Assembly: GCA_004362315.1 (NCBI GenBank)
Contig: SNWL01000010.1
Coordinates: 1-64,000 of the forward strand
Direction of reading: 5' to 3'
DNA: 64,000 nt
DNA from: Mycobacterium sp. BK086
GTDB taxonomy: Bacteria > Actinomycetota > Actinomycetes > Mycobacteriales > Mycobacteriaceae
Position numbers and translations under genes: made by a program
Notes under the pieces: generated by a model
Database searches by the model: none
Told to the model about the DNA's origin: nothing
The model's input: only the letters and a program-made list of their open reading frames with translations
Shown: piece after piece, positions 17,540 to 26,281 of the stretch
Numbering within the stretch: position 1 is the first letter of the stretch
Layout of the letters: the number at the start of each line of letters is the position of its first letter

Positions 17540-18448
17540 TCAGGGGTTGGGCATATCCAAGCCGCAGACCTGCGCGTTGCTGGTGTCCATCAGCTCATCG
17601 AGGCTTTCCCCAATGTCTTCAGGTGTCATCTCCTCACGGGTGAGGCCCGTGGTCTCGATGACGGCCAAGCGCACCGTTCGCCCGCCACCGCAAATGAGCA
17701 CTTCACCGGTCAGCGGACATGACTGGTGAGCTAAATAAACGACGGCCGGAGATACCCCCTCGGGCGTCATCGCTTCGTAGAAAGGGTTGACGAAGGTTTC
17801 GGCGGGTTGATCGAAGACCCTCGCCAGCATCGGCGGGTCGGACATGCGCGTCATCCCGCGCGGCGCAACGGCGTTCACCCGCACACCGTGCTGTCTGGCG
17901 TCGAGGGCCAGGGCGCGGGTGAACGAAAAGACTGCACCCTTGGCGGCGGAGTACGCGGTGCTCTTGGGCACATTGCCCAAGATCGCTTCTGAAGTGGTGT
18001 TGACGACGCAACCGTTGGGCGCTGCCAACAGATGGGGCCAGGCGGCCTTGGTGACGTTGACTGTGCCGAGATAGTGCGTGTCTTGCATCCGGCGGAATTG
18101 CTCCATGGTCATCTCCGAGAAGAACTGCGGGTCACAGATTCCCGCATTATTGACCACGATGTCCAGTTGGCCGAAGGCGTCGAGCGCGGCCTCAACCATC
18201 GAGGCCGCGCCCGCCTCGTCGGCCACCGACGCAAAACAGGCGACCGCCTCTCCCCCCGCCGCATCGATCTCTTTGGCTACTGTCTGTGCCGGCTCGGGCG
18301 ACGAGCCGGTGCCGTCGACGTTCGTCCCGTAATCGGCGACCACAACCTTGGCACCCCGAGCCGCAAGCGCCATGGCGTGAGCACGGCCGAAGCCTCGACC
18401 GGCACCCGTCACGATCACTGACTTGCCGTCGAACCGCAGCTTATTCAT
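17540..18448 (-). CDS. SDR dehydrogenase, MFE-2/Hsd4A-like
   Basis: 302 residues. TGAGRGFGRAHA cofactor motif, the VVADYGTNVDGTG insertion typical of multifunctional-enzyme-2 3-hydroxyacyl-CoA dehydrogenase domains, NNAG, Ser in VVNTTSEAI, YSAAK as YxxxK, and AVAPRGMTRM. A C-terminal tail of about 50 residues (MTPEDIGESLDELMD) extends beyond the SDR core, as in the paralogues at 25302 and 34237. Likely oxidises a 3-hydroxyacyl-CoA. Four bases separate it from the next gene upstream. Confidence 0.87.
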   Translation of the reverse strand: MNKLRFDGKSVIVTGAGRGFGRAHAMALAARGAKVVVADYGTNVDGTGSSPEPAQTVAKEIDAAGGEAVACFASVADEAGAASMVEAALDAFGQLDIVVNNAGICDPQFFSEMTMEQFRRMQDTHYLGTVNVTKAAWPHLLAAPNGCVVNTTSEAILGNVPKSTAYSAAKGAVFSFTRALALDARQHGVRVNAVAPRGMTRMSDPPMLARVFDQPAETFVNPFYEAMTPEGVSPAVVYLAHQSCPLTGEVLICGGGRTVRLAVIETTGLTREEMTPEDIGESLDELMDTSNAQVCGLDMPNP

Positions 18449-18451
18449 GAT

Positions 18452-19261
18452 TTAACGCCCTTCCGATGCAGGAACTAGATCGGGAAATATGCTCTGGAGC
18501 TCATCGACTGGGCCGCCATTGACGTCCAGCATGGTGCCAGTGATGTAGGAAGCGGCCGGCGAGGCGAGGTAGACGGCCGCGTTGGCGATGTCGGCAGGTG
18601 TTCCGTTGCGGCGCAGCCTGGTCCGACTGATCATCGCCTCGCGGAACTCTGCCGGCCTACTATCGAGAAACTCGCGAATGAACGCGGTTTCTGTCGCTCC
18701 GGGGTGAATTCCGTTGACGCGGATGCGCGGCCCGAGGTCGGCGGCCATCGACTTGGTCAGCTGGGTGACCGCGGCCTTGGCTGCTTCGTAAGTGAGGTGA
18801 CCGCGTAACGCCTTGCCGACTGTCACCGAGCCGATATTGATGATGGCAGCGTTGGGGCGCTCCAGCAGATGCGGAACGGCAAGCTGACAGAGCCGAAACG
18901 GGGTCGAGACAGTGAAATGAAACGACGCCTCCAACTGCTCGACCGTGATGTCGAGGAACGGGGACCACTCATAGCCGCCGCCGGCGTTATTCACGACGAG
19001 GTCCAGGCCACCCAGTTCATCGACAGTCGCTTCGATCAGCCCTGGCAGATTGGCGTGATCGGCGATATCGGTCGGATACGCCAGAGCGGTGCCTCCGTCA
19101 GCCTGAATCTCCTTCGCTACGGCCTCGACATCGCCCGCCGTTCGGGCGGTCACAACGACAGCAGCGCCCGCTTTCGCGAGCGTGCGGGCGATCTCGGCTC
19201 CAATACCCCTGCCGCCGCCGGTAACCAGGGCCATCCGACCCTTCAGCGAGAATTCATCCAT
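18452..19261 (-). CDS. SDR oxidoreductase
   Basis: 269 residues from the ATG at 19261, which has GGAGG 6 bases upstream; an ATG at 19273 is less well placed. TGGGRGIGAEIARTLAKAGA cofactor motif, an arginine after strand two (VTARTAGDVE, favouring NADP), NNAGGGYEW, Ser in INIGSVTVG, YEAAK as YxxxK, and the usual C-terminal YITGTMLDVNGG. Substrate unknown. Within a run of four SDR genes. Confidence 0.87.
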   Translation of the reverse strand: MDEFSLKGRMALVTGGGRGIGAEIARTLAKAGAAVVVTARTAGDVEAVAKEIQADGGTALAYPTDIADHANLPGLIEATVDELGGLDLVVNNAGGGYEWSPFLDITVEQLEASFHFTVSTPFRLCQLAVPHLLERPNAAIINIGSVTVGKALRGHLTYEAAKAAVTQLTKSMAADLGPRIRVNGIHPGATETAFIREFLDSRPAEFREAMISRTRLRRNGTPADIANAAVYLASPAASYITGTMLDVNGGPVDELQSIFPDLVPASEGR

Positions 19262-19291
19262 CGATGCCTCCATGTCGCGGTGTTGGCCGGC

Positions 19292-20116
19292 CTATGCCTC
19301 GGGACGCTCGTAGCGCCCGATGATCGCGAGCATCCCGCCGTCGACGGGCACTTCCAGACCGGTGATGAATGAGGATTCGTCCGAGGACAGGAACAGCACG
19401 GCATTGGCAACGTCACTGGCAGTGCCCATCCGCCCCAGCGGAACTCGACGCGTGGCGTGTTCCGTGACTTGTTCTTCGGTGGCGACGACTCCGGCGTGCA
19501 CAAGGCCCTCCATCGAATGCGGAGTCGCGATCCATGCCGGCAGTACCGCGTTGCAACGGATGCCGAGCGAGGCGTACTCGACGGCAAAGAAATGCGTCAT
19601 GGCGTTCACGCCAGACTTCGAGATCGCGTAGGCGAACAGGGTTCCGCCGCCGGTACGGGAACCGACTGTGGAGATGTTGGTGATCGCGCCGCCGCCTTGC
19701 TCTTTCATCAGCGGCACCACGGCTTTGCAGGTCAGCCACATCCCCCGCAGGTTGATGTCCATGATCTCTTGCCAGCCCGCAGGATCGAGGTCGAGCGGCC
19801 CGGCGTCGCAATAGCTGACCCCAACGTTGTTGACCAGCGCGTCGATCCGTCCCAGTGCGGCTTGCGACTCCTCGACGATGCGCGCGCAGTCGGCGGGAAC
19901 GCTGACGTCGGCGGTCAGCACGTGTGCGATCCCGCCGTCGGCGCGGATCAGCGCGGCGGTCTCAGCGGCGCGATCCTCGTACCGGTCGACGACACAGACC
20001 TCGGCACCCTCGCGCGCCAACGCCATTGCGATCGCGCGTCCATTGCCGAGCAGGTGATGGCGCGGCTGACCCGCTCCCACTACTACGGCCTTCTTGCCCT
20101 CCATACGAGCGGCCAC
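19292..20116 (-). CDS. SDR oxidoreductase with unusual nucleotide-binding loop
   Basis: 274 residues. The glycine motif reads GAGQPRHHLLGNGRAIA instead of TGxxxGxG, lengthening the loop by several residues including two histidines. The rest is classical: CVVDRYED (acidic, NAD-like), NNVGVSY, Ser in TNISTVGSR, YAISK as YxxxK, FITGLEVPVDGGM. The altered loop could change cofactor geometry. It sits between a P450 gene (56-base gap) and another SDR gene (30-base gap). Confidence 0.85.
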   Translation of the reverse strand: MAARMEGKKAVVVGAGQPRHHLLGNGRAIAMALAREGAEVCVVDRYEDRAAETAALIRADGGIAHVLTADVSVPADCARIVEESQAALGRIDALVNNVGVSYCDAGPLDLDPAGWQEIMDINLRGMWLTCKAVVPLMKEQGGGAITNISTVGSRTGGGTLFAYAISKSGVNAMTHFFAVEYASLGIRCNAVLPAWIATPHSMEGLVHAGVVATEEQVTEHATRRVPLGRMGTASDVANAVLFLSSDESSFITGLEVPVDGGMLAIIGRYERPEA

Positions 20117-20172
20117 GGGGATCCTTTCGGTTGAGATTTCCGGTATTCACGTCTGTGGTCGAGCTTCGCTCG

Positions 20173-21366
20173 CTACACGAAGACCGGCATACTCTCCCAT
20201 CCGCGGGTCAGGAATCCCGGTGTCATTTTGGCGTTTTCCTCGTCGACCTCCCACGTCGGGAAGCGCTTGAGCACTTCCTCGAGCACGATGCGTCCCTCCA
20301 AGCGCGCCAGTGCGACGCCCAGGCAGTGATGGGCACCGTATCCAAATGCCATAGTGCGACCTACGTTTCGGCGCACATCGCAGGTATCGGGGTCGGAAAA
20401 GTTCCGCTCGTCACGATGCGCCGCACCGGGCAGGCACATGAGCAAGCTGCCCGCCGGGACCGTCTTGCCGTGGAACTCGGCGTCGCGAGCCACGTAGCGG
20501 GCGATGTGGTAAGAGGGCGGCTGAAGGCGCAGGATTTCCTCGATCGCATTGGGAATCAACGATGGATCTTCGGCGACGAGCTGGCGTTGGGCGGGGTTAT
20601 CGGCCATTACCTTGCCGATCCAGCCGATCAGCCGGTTTGTCGTGTCATTGCCGGCAGAGGCGATCAGGATCAAGAACGTCAGTAATTCCTCACGGGTGAG
20701 CTGACGCGTGATGCCCTTGTCGTCTTCGAACTCGACATTGAGCAGCTGGGTCATGAGATCGTCAGAGGGGTGATCGGCGCGCCAGTCGATGTATTCGCCG
20801 AACACGGCGTACATCGCTTGCATCAGGGCAAGCGGGGCTTCCTCAGCGACGTAGGCCCGCTGCAGGCTGCGTTCCATCTCATCACGCAGTCGTACCTGGT
20901 CCTCGTCGGGGATACCCAACAGCATTCCCACCACCCGCATCGGCACCTCGGAACCAATGTCGGCGACGAAGTCGAATCCGTCGGCGCCGGCAAGGGCGTC
21001 AAGTGTTGTGGCGCAGAATTGGCGTGCCTGTGGCTCAAGGGCGTTCATGTTCTTTGGAGTGAACAGAATCGAGACGATCGACCGATGCCGGGTGTGTTGC
21101 GGCGGGTCTTCATTGATGAACAGCCCGGGCGGGGATACCACGCCCGACCGGATCACGTCGAAGGTTCCCCCTTTGGACGAGATGAAGTGCTCCCGATCGG
21201 CGAGCATCCGCTGCATATCGGCGAATCGGCTGACTAGATAGAAGTCGTGCTCCTCGTTGTAGTACAGCGGGGCCTCATCGCGAAGCCGCCGATACACCTC
21301 ATACGGGTTTGCCTTGATATCGAGGTCAAACGGATCGAAGTAGACGGCGCTCTCAGTGGTCGTCAT
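20173..21366 (-). CDS. Cytochrome P450
   Basis: 397 residues, a soluble bacterial class I P450. The I-helix oxygen motif is ASAGNDTTNR (about residues 238-247), the K-helix EEILRLQP, and the haem loop FGYGAHHCLGVALA with the cysteine thiolate (about residue 345). It would hydroxylate a hydrophobic substrate using ferredoxin and ferredoxin reductase. It begins 8 bases after the MDR reductase stop, so the two are co-translated. Exact CYP family not assigned. Confidence 0.93.
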   Translation of the reverse strand: MTTTESAVYFDPFDLDIKANPYEVYRRLRDEAPLYYNEEHDFYLVSRFADMQRMLADREHFISSKGGTFDVIRSGVVSPPGLFINEDPPQHTRHRSIVSILFTPKNMNALEPQARQFCATTLDALAGADGFDFVADIGSEVPMRVVGMLLGIPDEDQVRLRDEMERSLQRAYVAEEAPLALMQAMYAVFGEYIDWRADHPSDDLMTQLLNVEFEDDKGITRQLTREELLTFLILIASAGNDTTNRLIGWIGKVMADNPAQRQLVAEDPSLIPNAIEEILRLQPPSYHIARYVARDAEFHGKTVPAGSLLMCLPGAAHRDERNFSDPDTCDVRRNVGRTMAFGYGAHHCLGVALARLEGRIVLEEVLKRFPTWEVDEENAKMTPGFLTRGWESMPVFV

Positions 21367-21374
21367 CGCTGCAC

Positions 21375-22304
21375 CTACCGGACTGCCACGGCGATCTTGC
21401 CGACAGTGCCGGAGGTGAAGTCTTTCAACGCCTGTGAAACCTGATCGAGGGGGTAGGTGGCGCCAATCGGGACCCGCAGTGTGCCGTCGGCGACTGCGGC
21501 AGCCAGCACACTGAGGGTATCGCTGCTGGGGATGGCCATGACGACGGTGGCTTCGATATCGCGGCCGGCGAGCTGGTCCGGGCCGACGCCGAGGGTGGAG
21601 GCGAACCGCCCGCCGGGAGCCGCCAGGCCGGCGAGTGCGACGCCGTCACCGGCGGCGTGCAACACTGCGTCGACACCGCCTGGGTACAGCGCGCCGACTG
21701 CGGCCGCGAGATCGCCACGATAATCGACGGTCTCGTCGGCGCCGAGATCGCGCACGAATAGCACTTCCTCAGGTGTGGCCGCGGTCGCGATCACGGTGGC
21801 ACCCTGGGCCTTCGCTAGCTGGATCGCGATCGCGCCGACACCGCCGGTGGCTCCGGCGATCAGGACAGTCTGCCCCGCCGTCGGTGCCAGCGCGTCGACG
21901 GCCGTCTTCGCCGCCGTTCCGGCCAGGCCGAGCGAACCGGCGGACTTCGCGTCTAATCCACTGGGCCGCTTGGTGAGACCCCAGGTCGGCACTGTGATGC
22001 TCTCGGCGAATGTCCCTGCATGCAGCGGCATACTCATCAACATGCCGAACACAGGGTCGCCCACCGCCAGGCCCTCGACCCCGGCGCCAAGCGCCGACAC
22101 CGTGCCGGAGAAGTCCCGTCCCAACGTGATCGGCAGCTCGTAGGGCATCATGCCTTCGATGTAACCTGCCCACGTCATGGCATCCATCCCGTTGACCGAG
22201 GCGAATTCGACGTCGACGAGCACTTCTCCGTCAGCGGGCACGGGAGCCGGTACGTCCTGCGCGATCGGATCGGCGTTGAACTCCGCGATCGAGATTGTCT
22301 TCAT
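21375..22304 (-). CDS. MDR-superfamily NADPH quinone/enone reductase
   Basis: 309 residues, short zinc-free MDR type. N-terminal GroES-like domain (LGRDFSGTVSALGAGVEGLAVGDPVFG, about residues 42-68) and the NADPH Rossmann motif AGATGGVGAIAIQLAKAQGA (about 149-168). No catalytic-zinc cysteine/histidine set. It probably reduces a carbon-carbon double bond conjugated to a carbonyl. Part of the P450/SDR operon. Confidence 0.87.
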   Translation of the reverse strand: MKTISIAEFNADPIAQDVPAPVPADGEVLVDVEFASVNGMDAMTWAGYIEGMMPYELPITLGRDFSGTVSALGAGVEGLAVGDPVFGMLMSMPLHAGTFAESITVPTWGLTKRPSGLDAKSAGSLGLAGTAAKTAVDALAPTAGQTVLIAGATGGVGAIAIQLAKAQGATVIATAATPEEVLFVRDLGADETVDYRGDLAAAVGALYPGGVDAVLHAAGDGVALAGLAAPGGRFASTLGVGPDQLAGRDIEATVVMAIPSSDTLSVLAAAVADGTLRVPIGATYPLDQVSQALKDFTSGTVGKIAVAVR

Positions 22305-22357
22305 AACTTCGGTTTCCTTCGAGGGTTTGTGGTGCTGCCGAGTGCGGGCGACGACCG

Positions 22358-23239
22358 TCAGCCGATTGGCTGGTAGGCCTGGACCTGGGTGTTGGTCACC
22401 GGAATCGGGCTCCCGATTTTGCGAAGCGTCCTGGCAGGGCCGTCGACGCTAACCGCGGCCCGGGCATGCTGCATGGCGAGGTTGTCCCAAATGACAAGGT
22501 CACCGTTGTGCCACTCATGCTGCCACACGTGTTCGGGACGATAGAGATGTTTGAAGAGCTCGTCGAGCAGGTCCTCGCTCTCATCCTTGGACAGCCCGAC
22601 GATCTCTTTGGTCATCCCCTGACTCACATAGAGCAAGGTCCGGCCGGTAAGCGGATGATCGTGTGCAACCGGAGTGGTTGTCGACAGGGTCTCTTCACGA
22701 ATCGGATTCAACAGCTCTCCGCCGGCGTCTCCACGGCGTCGATCATCGAAGCCTTCCGGGCCGGTGACGTGGACTGCGGTCCGATTCTCGACGCGGGCCC
22801 TCAGGGAATCCGGCAACGTTTCCCACGCGTACGCGGCGCTGACGAAAAGTGTTGGCACCACCGGGGGCTCGACATCGACGCCATACAGCGAGTTGACGTA
22901 GAACGGCTCCGTCGACCACATCATGTCGCAGTGGTAGAGCAGTCGACCAAATGGCGCGGCCGCCCCGGGCTCCTTGTTGGAGATCCAGAAGCCGTCCTGC
23001 TTTCCGGCAAGTTCGGCGGCTTCGGACAGCGTGGGAGCCTTCTCCGTGATCATCAATTCGGACAGGTAGGCCTGTGCCGTTCGATCGATGTCCAAGCCGC
23101 GGAACACCAGCACACCCCGATCGTTGAACGCTTCCCGCAACCGACTATGGGTGGCGGCATCCACCTCGCCGTCGAATTGAAAGCCTTCGATCTCTGCGCC
23201 GAATCCCTCGGTGAGCTTCCTAATCGTGAAAGCACTCAT
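22358..23239 (-). CDS. TauD/TfdA-family Fe(II)/2-oxoglutarate dioxygenase
   Basis: 293 residues. The iron-binding HxD is in LLYHCDMMW (about residues 100-108), the distal histidine in NLAMQHARAAV (about 257-267), and the 2-oxoglutarate-binding arginine in GPARTLRKIG. The N-terminus FGAEIEGFQFDG is typical. It should hydroxylate an aliphatic substrate using 2-oxoglutarate and oxygen. A clear paralogue is encoded at 35189-36055 and shares FGRLLYHCDMMWS. Encoded between a P450 and an MDR reductase. Confidence 0.9.
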   Translation of the reverse strand: MSAFTIRKLTEGFGAEIEGFQFDGEVDAATHSRLREAFNDRGVLVFRGLDIDRTAQAYLSELMITEKAPTLSEAAELAGKQDGFWISNKEPGAAAPFGRLLYHCDMMWSTEPFYVNSLYGVDVEPPVVPTLFVSAAYAWETLPDSLRARVENRTAVHVTGPEGFDDRRRGDAGGELLNPIREETLSTTTPVAHDHPLTGRTLLYVSQGMTKEIVGLSKDESEDLLDELFKHLYRPEHVWQHEWHNGDLVIWDNLAMQHARAAVSVDGPARTLRKIGSPIPVTNTQVQAYQPIG

Positions 23240-23278
23240 GGGCGTTGTCTCCTAACGTCATTGGCAAACATGTGGCAG

Positions 23279-24502
23279 TCACCACGTGACCGGAACGCTT
23301 CCGACACCACCACCGGTGCGGTCGCTGAGAATGTGCAGCTCGCCGACATCAATAGCCAGACGTAGCTGCGGGAACCGCCGGAACAGCGACGTCAACACGG
23401 TACGCAACTCGGTGCGAGCCAGGTTCTGGCCGATGCAGTAGTGCGGACCATGACCAAATGCAATGTGACTGTTGGGTGTTCGTTCCGGGTTGAATTCGTC
23501 TGGGCTGTCGAACACCGACGGGTCGCGGTTGGCCGCAGCTTCGGAGATGATCACGAGATCGCCGCGACCAACCCTCACGCCGCCAATTTCGACGTCCTCG
23601 AGTGCGTAGCGCATCAAGCCCATGTTGTGCGCCGACGTCATGCGGAGGATCTCTTCGATTGTCTTGTCCAGCCGGCCCTCGAGGTCAGCCAGCAGCCAGT
23701 CCCGTCGGCTCGTGTCACTCAACAGGTACAGCAATCCGAAGTCCATCCGGGCCACGGTGGTCTCATGGCCCGCGAAGACCAGGCCCATCGCGTAGCGCGT
23801 CATGTCGGCGTCGGAGAACAGGTTGGCGTCGGTTTGCTGCGCGGCCACCAGGTCGGAAAACACGTCCTCGCCAGGGTTTTCGCGCTTGCCCGCCAGCATG
23901 CGCTCGCCGTAGCCATTCAGTTCGGCCATCGCCGCCATCGCGTCGGCACCATCGACGGTGCTACCCATCCGGTCCGAGAGTCCGATGACATAGTCGCGGT
24001 CGGCGTCCGGCACTCCGAGGAGGGCGCAGATCACCAGCACCGGCAGCCGAAATCCCACCAGCTGATGAAAGTCGACGACGCCGTCGGGGCTGCGTTCGTG
24101 CGCGGCGGCCATTTCGTCGAGACACCCGTCTGTGAGCTCCTGGATCCAGCCGCTCAAGAGCTTTAGCCGCTTGGGCGCGAACGACGGCACCATCAACTTG
24201 CGCAGCCGTGCCATATCGCCTTCGAAGTCATTACCGTCCATCGGCTTTGAGTGCACGGCAGCATCCGACAACGAGGATGCGTTCTCGGGATCCGGGTGCG
24301 TGTAGTAACCGAATCGGGCGGAATCGCCGAACACTTCGCGTGCCTCTTTGTAGGCGGTCACGATCCATGCCGGATCCCCGGTGGGAGTCAGCACCCGGGT
24401 CAGTGGCGCCTCGCTCCTGAGCTCACGGTATTGCGGCGCAATGTCGAGCACGCTGGTCCGTTGCAGGGGCAACTGAACCGCGACGCAGTCGGTACTGCTC
24501 AT
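23279..24502 (-). CDS. Cytochrome P450
   Basis: 407 residues. I-helix VFAGHETTVAR (about residues 245-255), K-helix EEILRMTS, haem loop FGHGPHYCIGQNLAR with the thiolate cysteine (about residue 355). A CYP105/107-like bacterial P450; substrate unknown. First gene of the long minus-strand cluster, divergent from a TetR gene with a 16-base inverted repeat between them. Confidence 0.93.
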   Translation of the reverse strand: MSSTDCVAVQLPLQRTSVLDIAPQYRELRSEAPLTRVLTPTGDPAWIVTAYKEAREVFGDSARFGYYTHPDPENASSLSDAAVHSKPMDGNDFEGDMARLRKLMVPSFAPKRLKLLSGWIQELTDGCLDEMAAAHERSPDGVVDFHQLVGFRLPVLVICALLGVPDADRDYVIGLSDRMGSTVDGADAMAAMAELNGYGERMLAGKRENPGEDVFSDLVAAQQTDANLFSDADMTRYAMGLVFAGHETTVARMDFGLLYLLSDTSRRDWLLADLEGRLDKTIEEILRMTSAHNMGLMRYALEDVEIGGVRVGRGDLVIISEAAANRDPSVFDSPDEFNPERTPNSHIAFGHGPHYCIGQNLARTELRTVLTSLFRRFPQLRLAIDVGELHILSDRTGGGVGSVPVTW

Positions 24503-24573
24503 TGCTGTCCTCCAAAAGGTTGCAGGCCACGGGGTGAGCGAGAACCGCCCGCGACGGAAGAATCCGATGCTCT

Positions 24574-24589
24574 ACTCTCGTTTGAGAGT
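24574..24589. promoter_or_regulatory. Inverted repeat ACTCTC-gttt-GAGAGT, probable TetR operator
   Basis: A perfect 6-4-6 inverted repeat lies in the 115-base gap between the P450 gene (minus, start 24502) and the TetR gene (plus, start 24618), 28 bases before the TetR ATG. The position and symmetry are typical of an autoregulatory TetR operator controlling both directions. Confidence 0.55.
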
Positions 24590-24617
24590 GGCATCTCATA
24601 TTTCATATCGCTACGCT

Positions 24618-25289
24618 ATGTCCGTGCTCACATCCAGTCAAGGGGCAATCCAGCAAGACCCGGCCGGGTCCGGGCTGCGCTCTCGCAAGAAGCACAAGAC
24701 CCTGGTCGCAATCCAGGACGCCGCCCTGGAACTGTTCGCCGAACACGGCTTCGAGACCACCACCGTCGAGCAGATCGCCGAGCGGGCCGAGGTATCGACT
24801 GCGACCTTCTTCCGATACTTCAGGACCAAGAGCGACGTCGTTTTCGGCGGCGAGAGCGATGAGCGGGTCGACTGGTTGCCGGCCCTGAAACGAGGGATTA
24901 TCGACCGGCCTCCCTCGGAGGACGACGTCACCGCAGTCAAGCACGCCATCCTGGACAAGTGGGTCTCGTTGCTCGAGCCGACGCGGGTGCGCGGTCAATA
25001 CCTGGCCGCCGAAACCTCACCCCTGCTGCACGGGCTGAGTTCGGTCATCGCGGTGAAATGGCAAGCCACGATTCGCGATGCACTCGCCGAGCGCCACGGC
25101 CTCGCGGCACCGGACCAGAGGTGCCGGATCGCTGCCGCGATGATGCTCGGGACCTTCAGTGAGACCGTCAGCGAGTGGGTCCACAACGACAACGGCACCG
25201 ACCTGGCCGCCGCCATCGACGGTGGATTCGCGCTCATGAGCGAGCTGTGCGCGGGATGGTTCGTCGCCAGCCCGCCGCCGTCGGCATAA
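24618..25289 (+). CDS. TetR-family transcriptional regulator
   Basis: 223 residues from the ATG at 24618; the upstream frame to 24534 covers the operator. N-terminal helix-turn-helix: ALELFAEHGFETTTVEQIAERAEVSTATFFRYFRTKSD region (about residues 32-69). The C-terminal ligand domain is helical and ends PPPSA. Divergent from the P450-dioxygenase-SDR cluster, which it probably represses together with itself; the ligand may be a pathway intermediate. Confidence 0.9.
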   Translation: MSVLTSSQGAIQQDPAGSGLRSRKKHKTLVAIQDAALELFAEHGFETTTVEQIAERAEVSTATFFRYFRTKSDVVFGGESDERVDWLPALKRGIIDRPPSEDDVTAVKHAILDKWVSLLEPTRVRGQYLAAETSPLLHGLSSVIAVKWQATIRDALAERHGLAAPDQRCRIAAAMMLGTFSETVSEWVHNDNGTDLAAAIDGGFALMSELCAGWFVASPPPSA

Positions 25290-25301
25290 CGGGCGTTCGG
25301 C

Positions 25302-26270
25302 CTACCCTGGAGCGGCTGTCGAGCCGGTGGCAATCGCCTGGAACAGTTGGGCCGTCTCATCCCCAGGGTCCGCGGGTATGGTGTGCCCCGCGGGATCTCG
25401 TATCTGGTCCAAGTGGTTTCGGACATCCTCGATCGACAATCTCGGGTTGAAGTAGCCCGCGGTGCGGCCGATGAAGAACTGCGAGACCTGCCCGCCACCG
25501 ACCGTGTAGATCTCGCCGGACACCGTGCACTCGTCGTGCGCCAGGTATGCCACCACCGGAGAGACCAGGGCCGGGTCGAGCTTGCGCATGAAGCCCTGCA
25601 TCATCTCCATCACAGCAGGGTCAAGGTCGGCGGCATCGCCGGCGCTGTCCATGGAGTGGGTCAGCATGCGGGTCATGGCAAATGGTGCGACTGCATTGAC
25701 CTTGATGTTGTGCGGTGCTCCCTCAGCGGCCAACACCTTGGTCAGGCCGAGGATGCCGCCCTTGACCGCACCGTAGTTGCTCTTCTTCGCAGTGCCCAGC
25801 AGACCGGCCGCCGACGTGGTGTTCACAACCCGCCCGTAGCCTTGCTTGCGCATCGCGATCCAGGCCGGCCTGGTCACGAAGAACGTCCCCTTCAGGTGCA
25901 CGTCGATGAGCGGATCGAGGCGTTCCTCGGTCATGTCGTCGAAATCCGCGTCGCACAGGATCCCGGCGTTGTTCACCACGATGTCGATGCGCCCGTAGTT
26001 ATCGAGCGCCTTCTGTACGAGCGCTTGCCCACCCTCGGCGCTGACGATGCTGGTGGTGTCGGCTATCGCCTCCCCACCCTGATCCCTGATCTCCTGGGCC
26101 ACCGCCTCGGCGGGGCTGTTGTCCGGAGACTCCCCGGTAACCGAGACGCCGATATCGTTGACCACCACGTGCGCGCCACGCGACGCCAGCAGTCGCGCAT
26201 GCTGTTGACCTAGTCCCCCACCAGCGCCGGTGACGATCGCGACCTTGCCGTGGAACCCGAGCTCTGTCAT
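25302..26270 (-). CDS. SDR dehydrogenase, MFE-2/Hsd4A-like
   Basis: 322 residues from the ATG at 26270, 11 bases after the P450 stop. TGAGGGLGQQHARLL cofactor motif, the VVVNDIGVSVTGESPDN insertion of MFE-2-type enzymes, NNAGI, Ser in VNTTSAAGL, YGAVK as YxxxK, and AVAPFAMTRM. The C-terminus carries an additional stretch (RLSIEDVRNHLDQIRD) and a further 25 residues. Likely 3-hydroxyacyl-CoA dehydrogenase. Convergent with the TetR gene (12-base gap). Operon with a P450 and a ferredoxin. Confidence 0.87.
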   Translation of the reverse strand: MTELGFHGKVAIVTGAGGGLGQQHARLLASRGAHVVVNDIGVSVTGESPDNSPAEAVAQEIRDQGGEAIADTTSIVSAEGGQALVQKALDNYGRIDIVVNNAGILCDADFDDMTEERLDPLIDVHLKGTFFVTRPAWIAMRKQGYGRVVNTTSAAGLLGTAKKSNYGAVKGGILGLTKVLAAEGAPHNIKVNAVAPFAMTRMLTHSMDSAGDAADLDPAVMEMMQGFMRKLDPALVSPVVAYLAHDECTVSGEIYTVGGGQVSQFFIGRTAGYFNPRLSIEDVRNHLDQIRDPAGHTIPADPGDETAQLFQAIATGSTAAPG

Positions 26271-26281
26271 GCCCGACCCCG

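Noticed and set aside
23263..23281. TGGCA repeated after six bases near 23270
   Set aside because: A direct repeat rather than the palindromic arrangement, partly in the P450 3' end.
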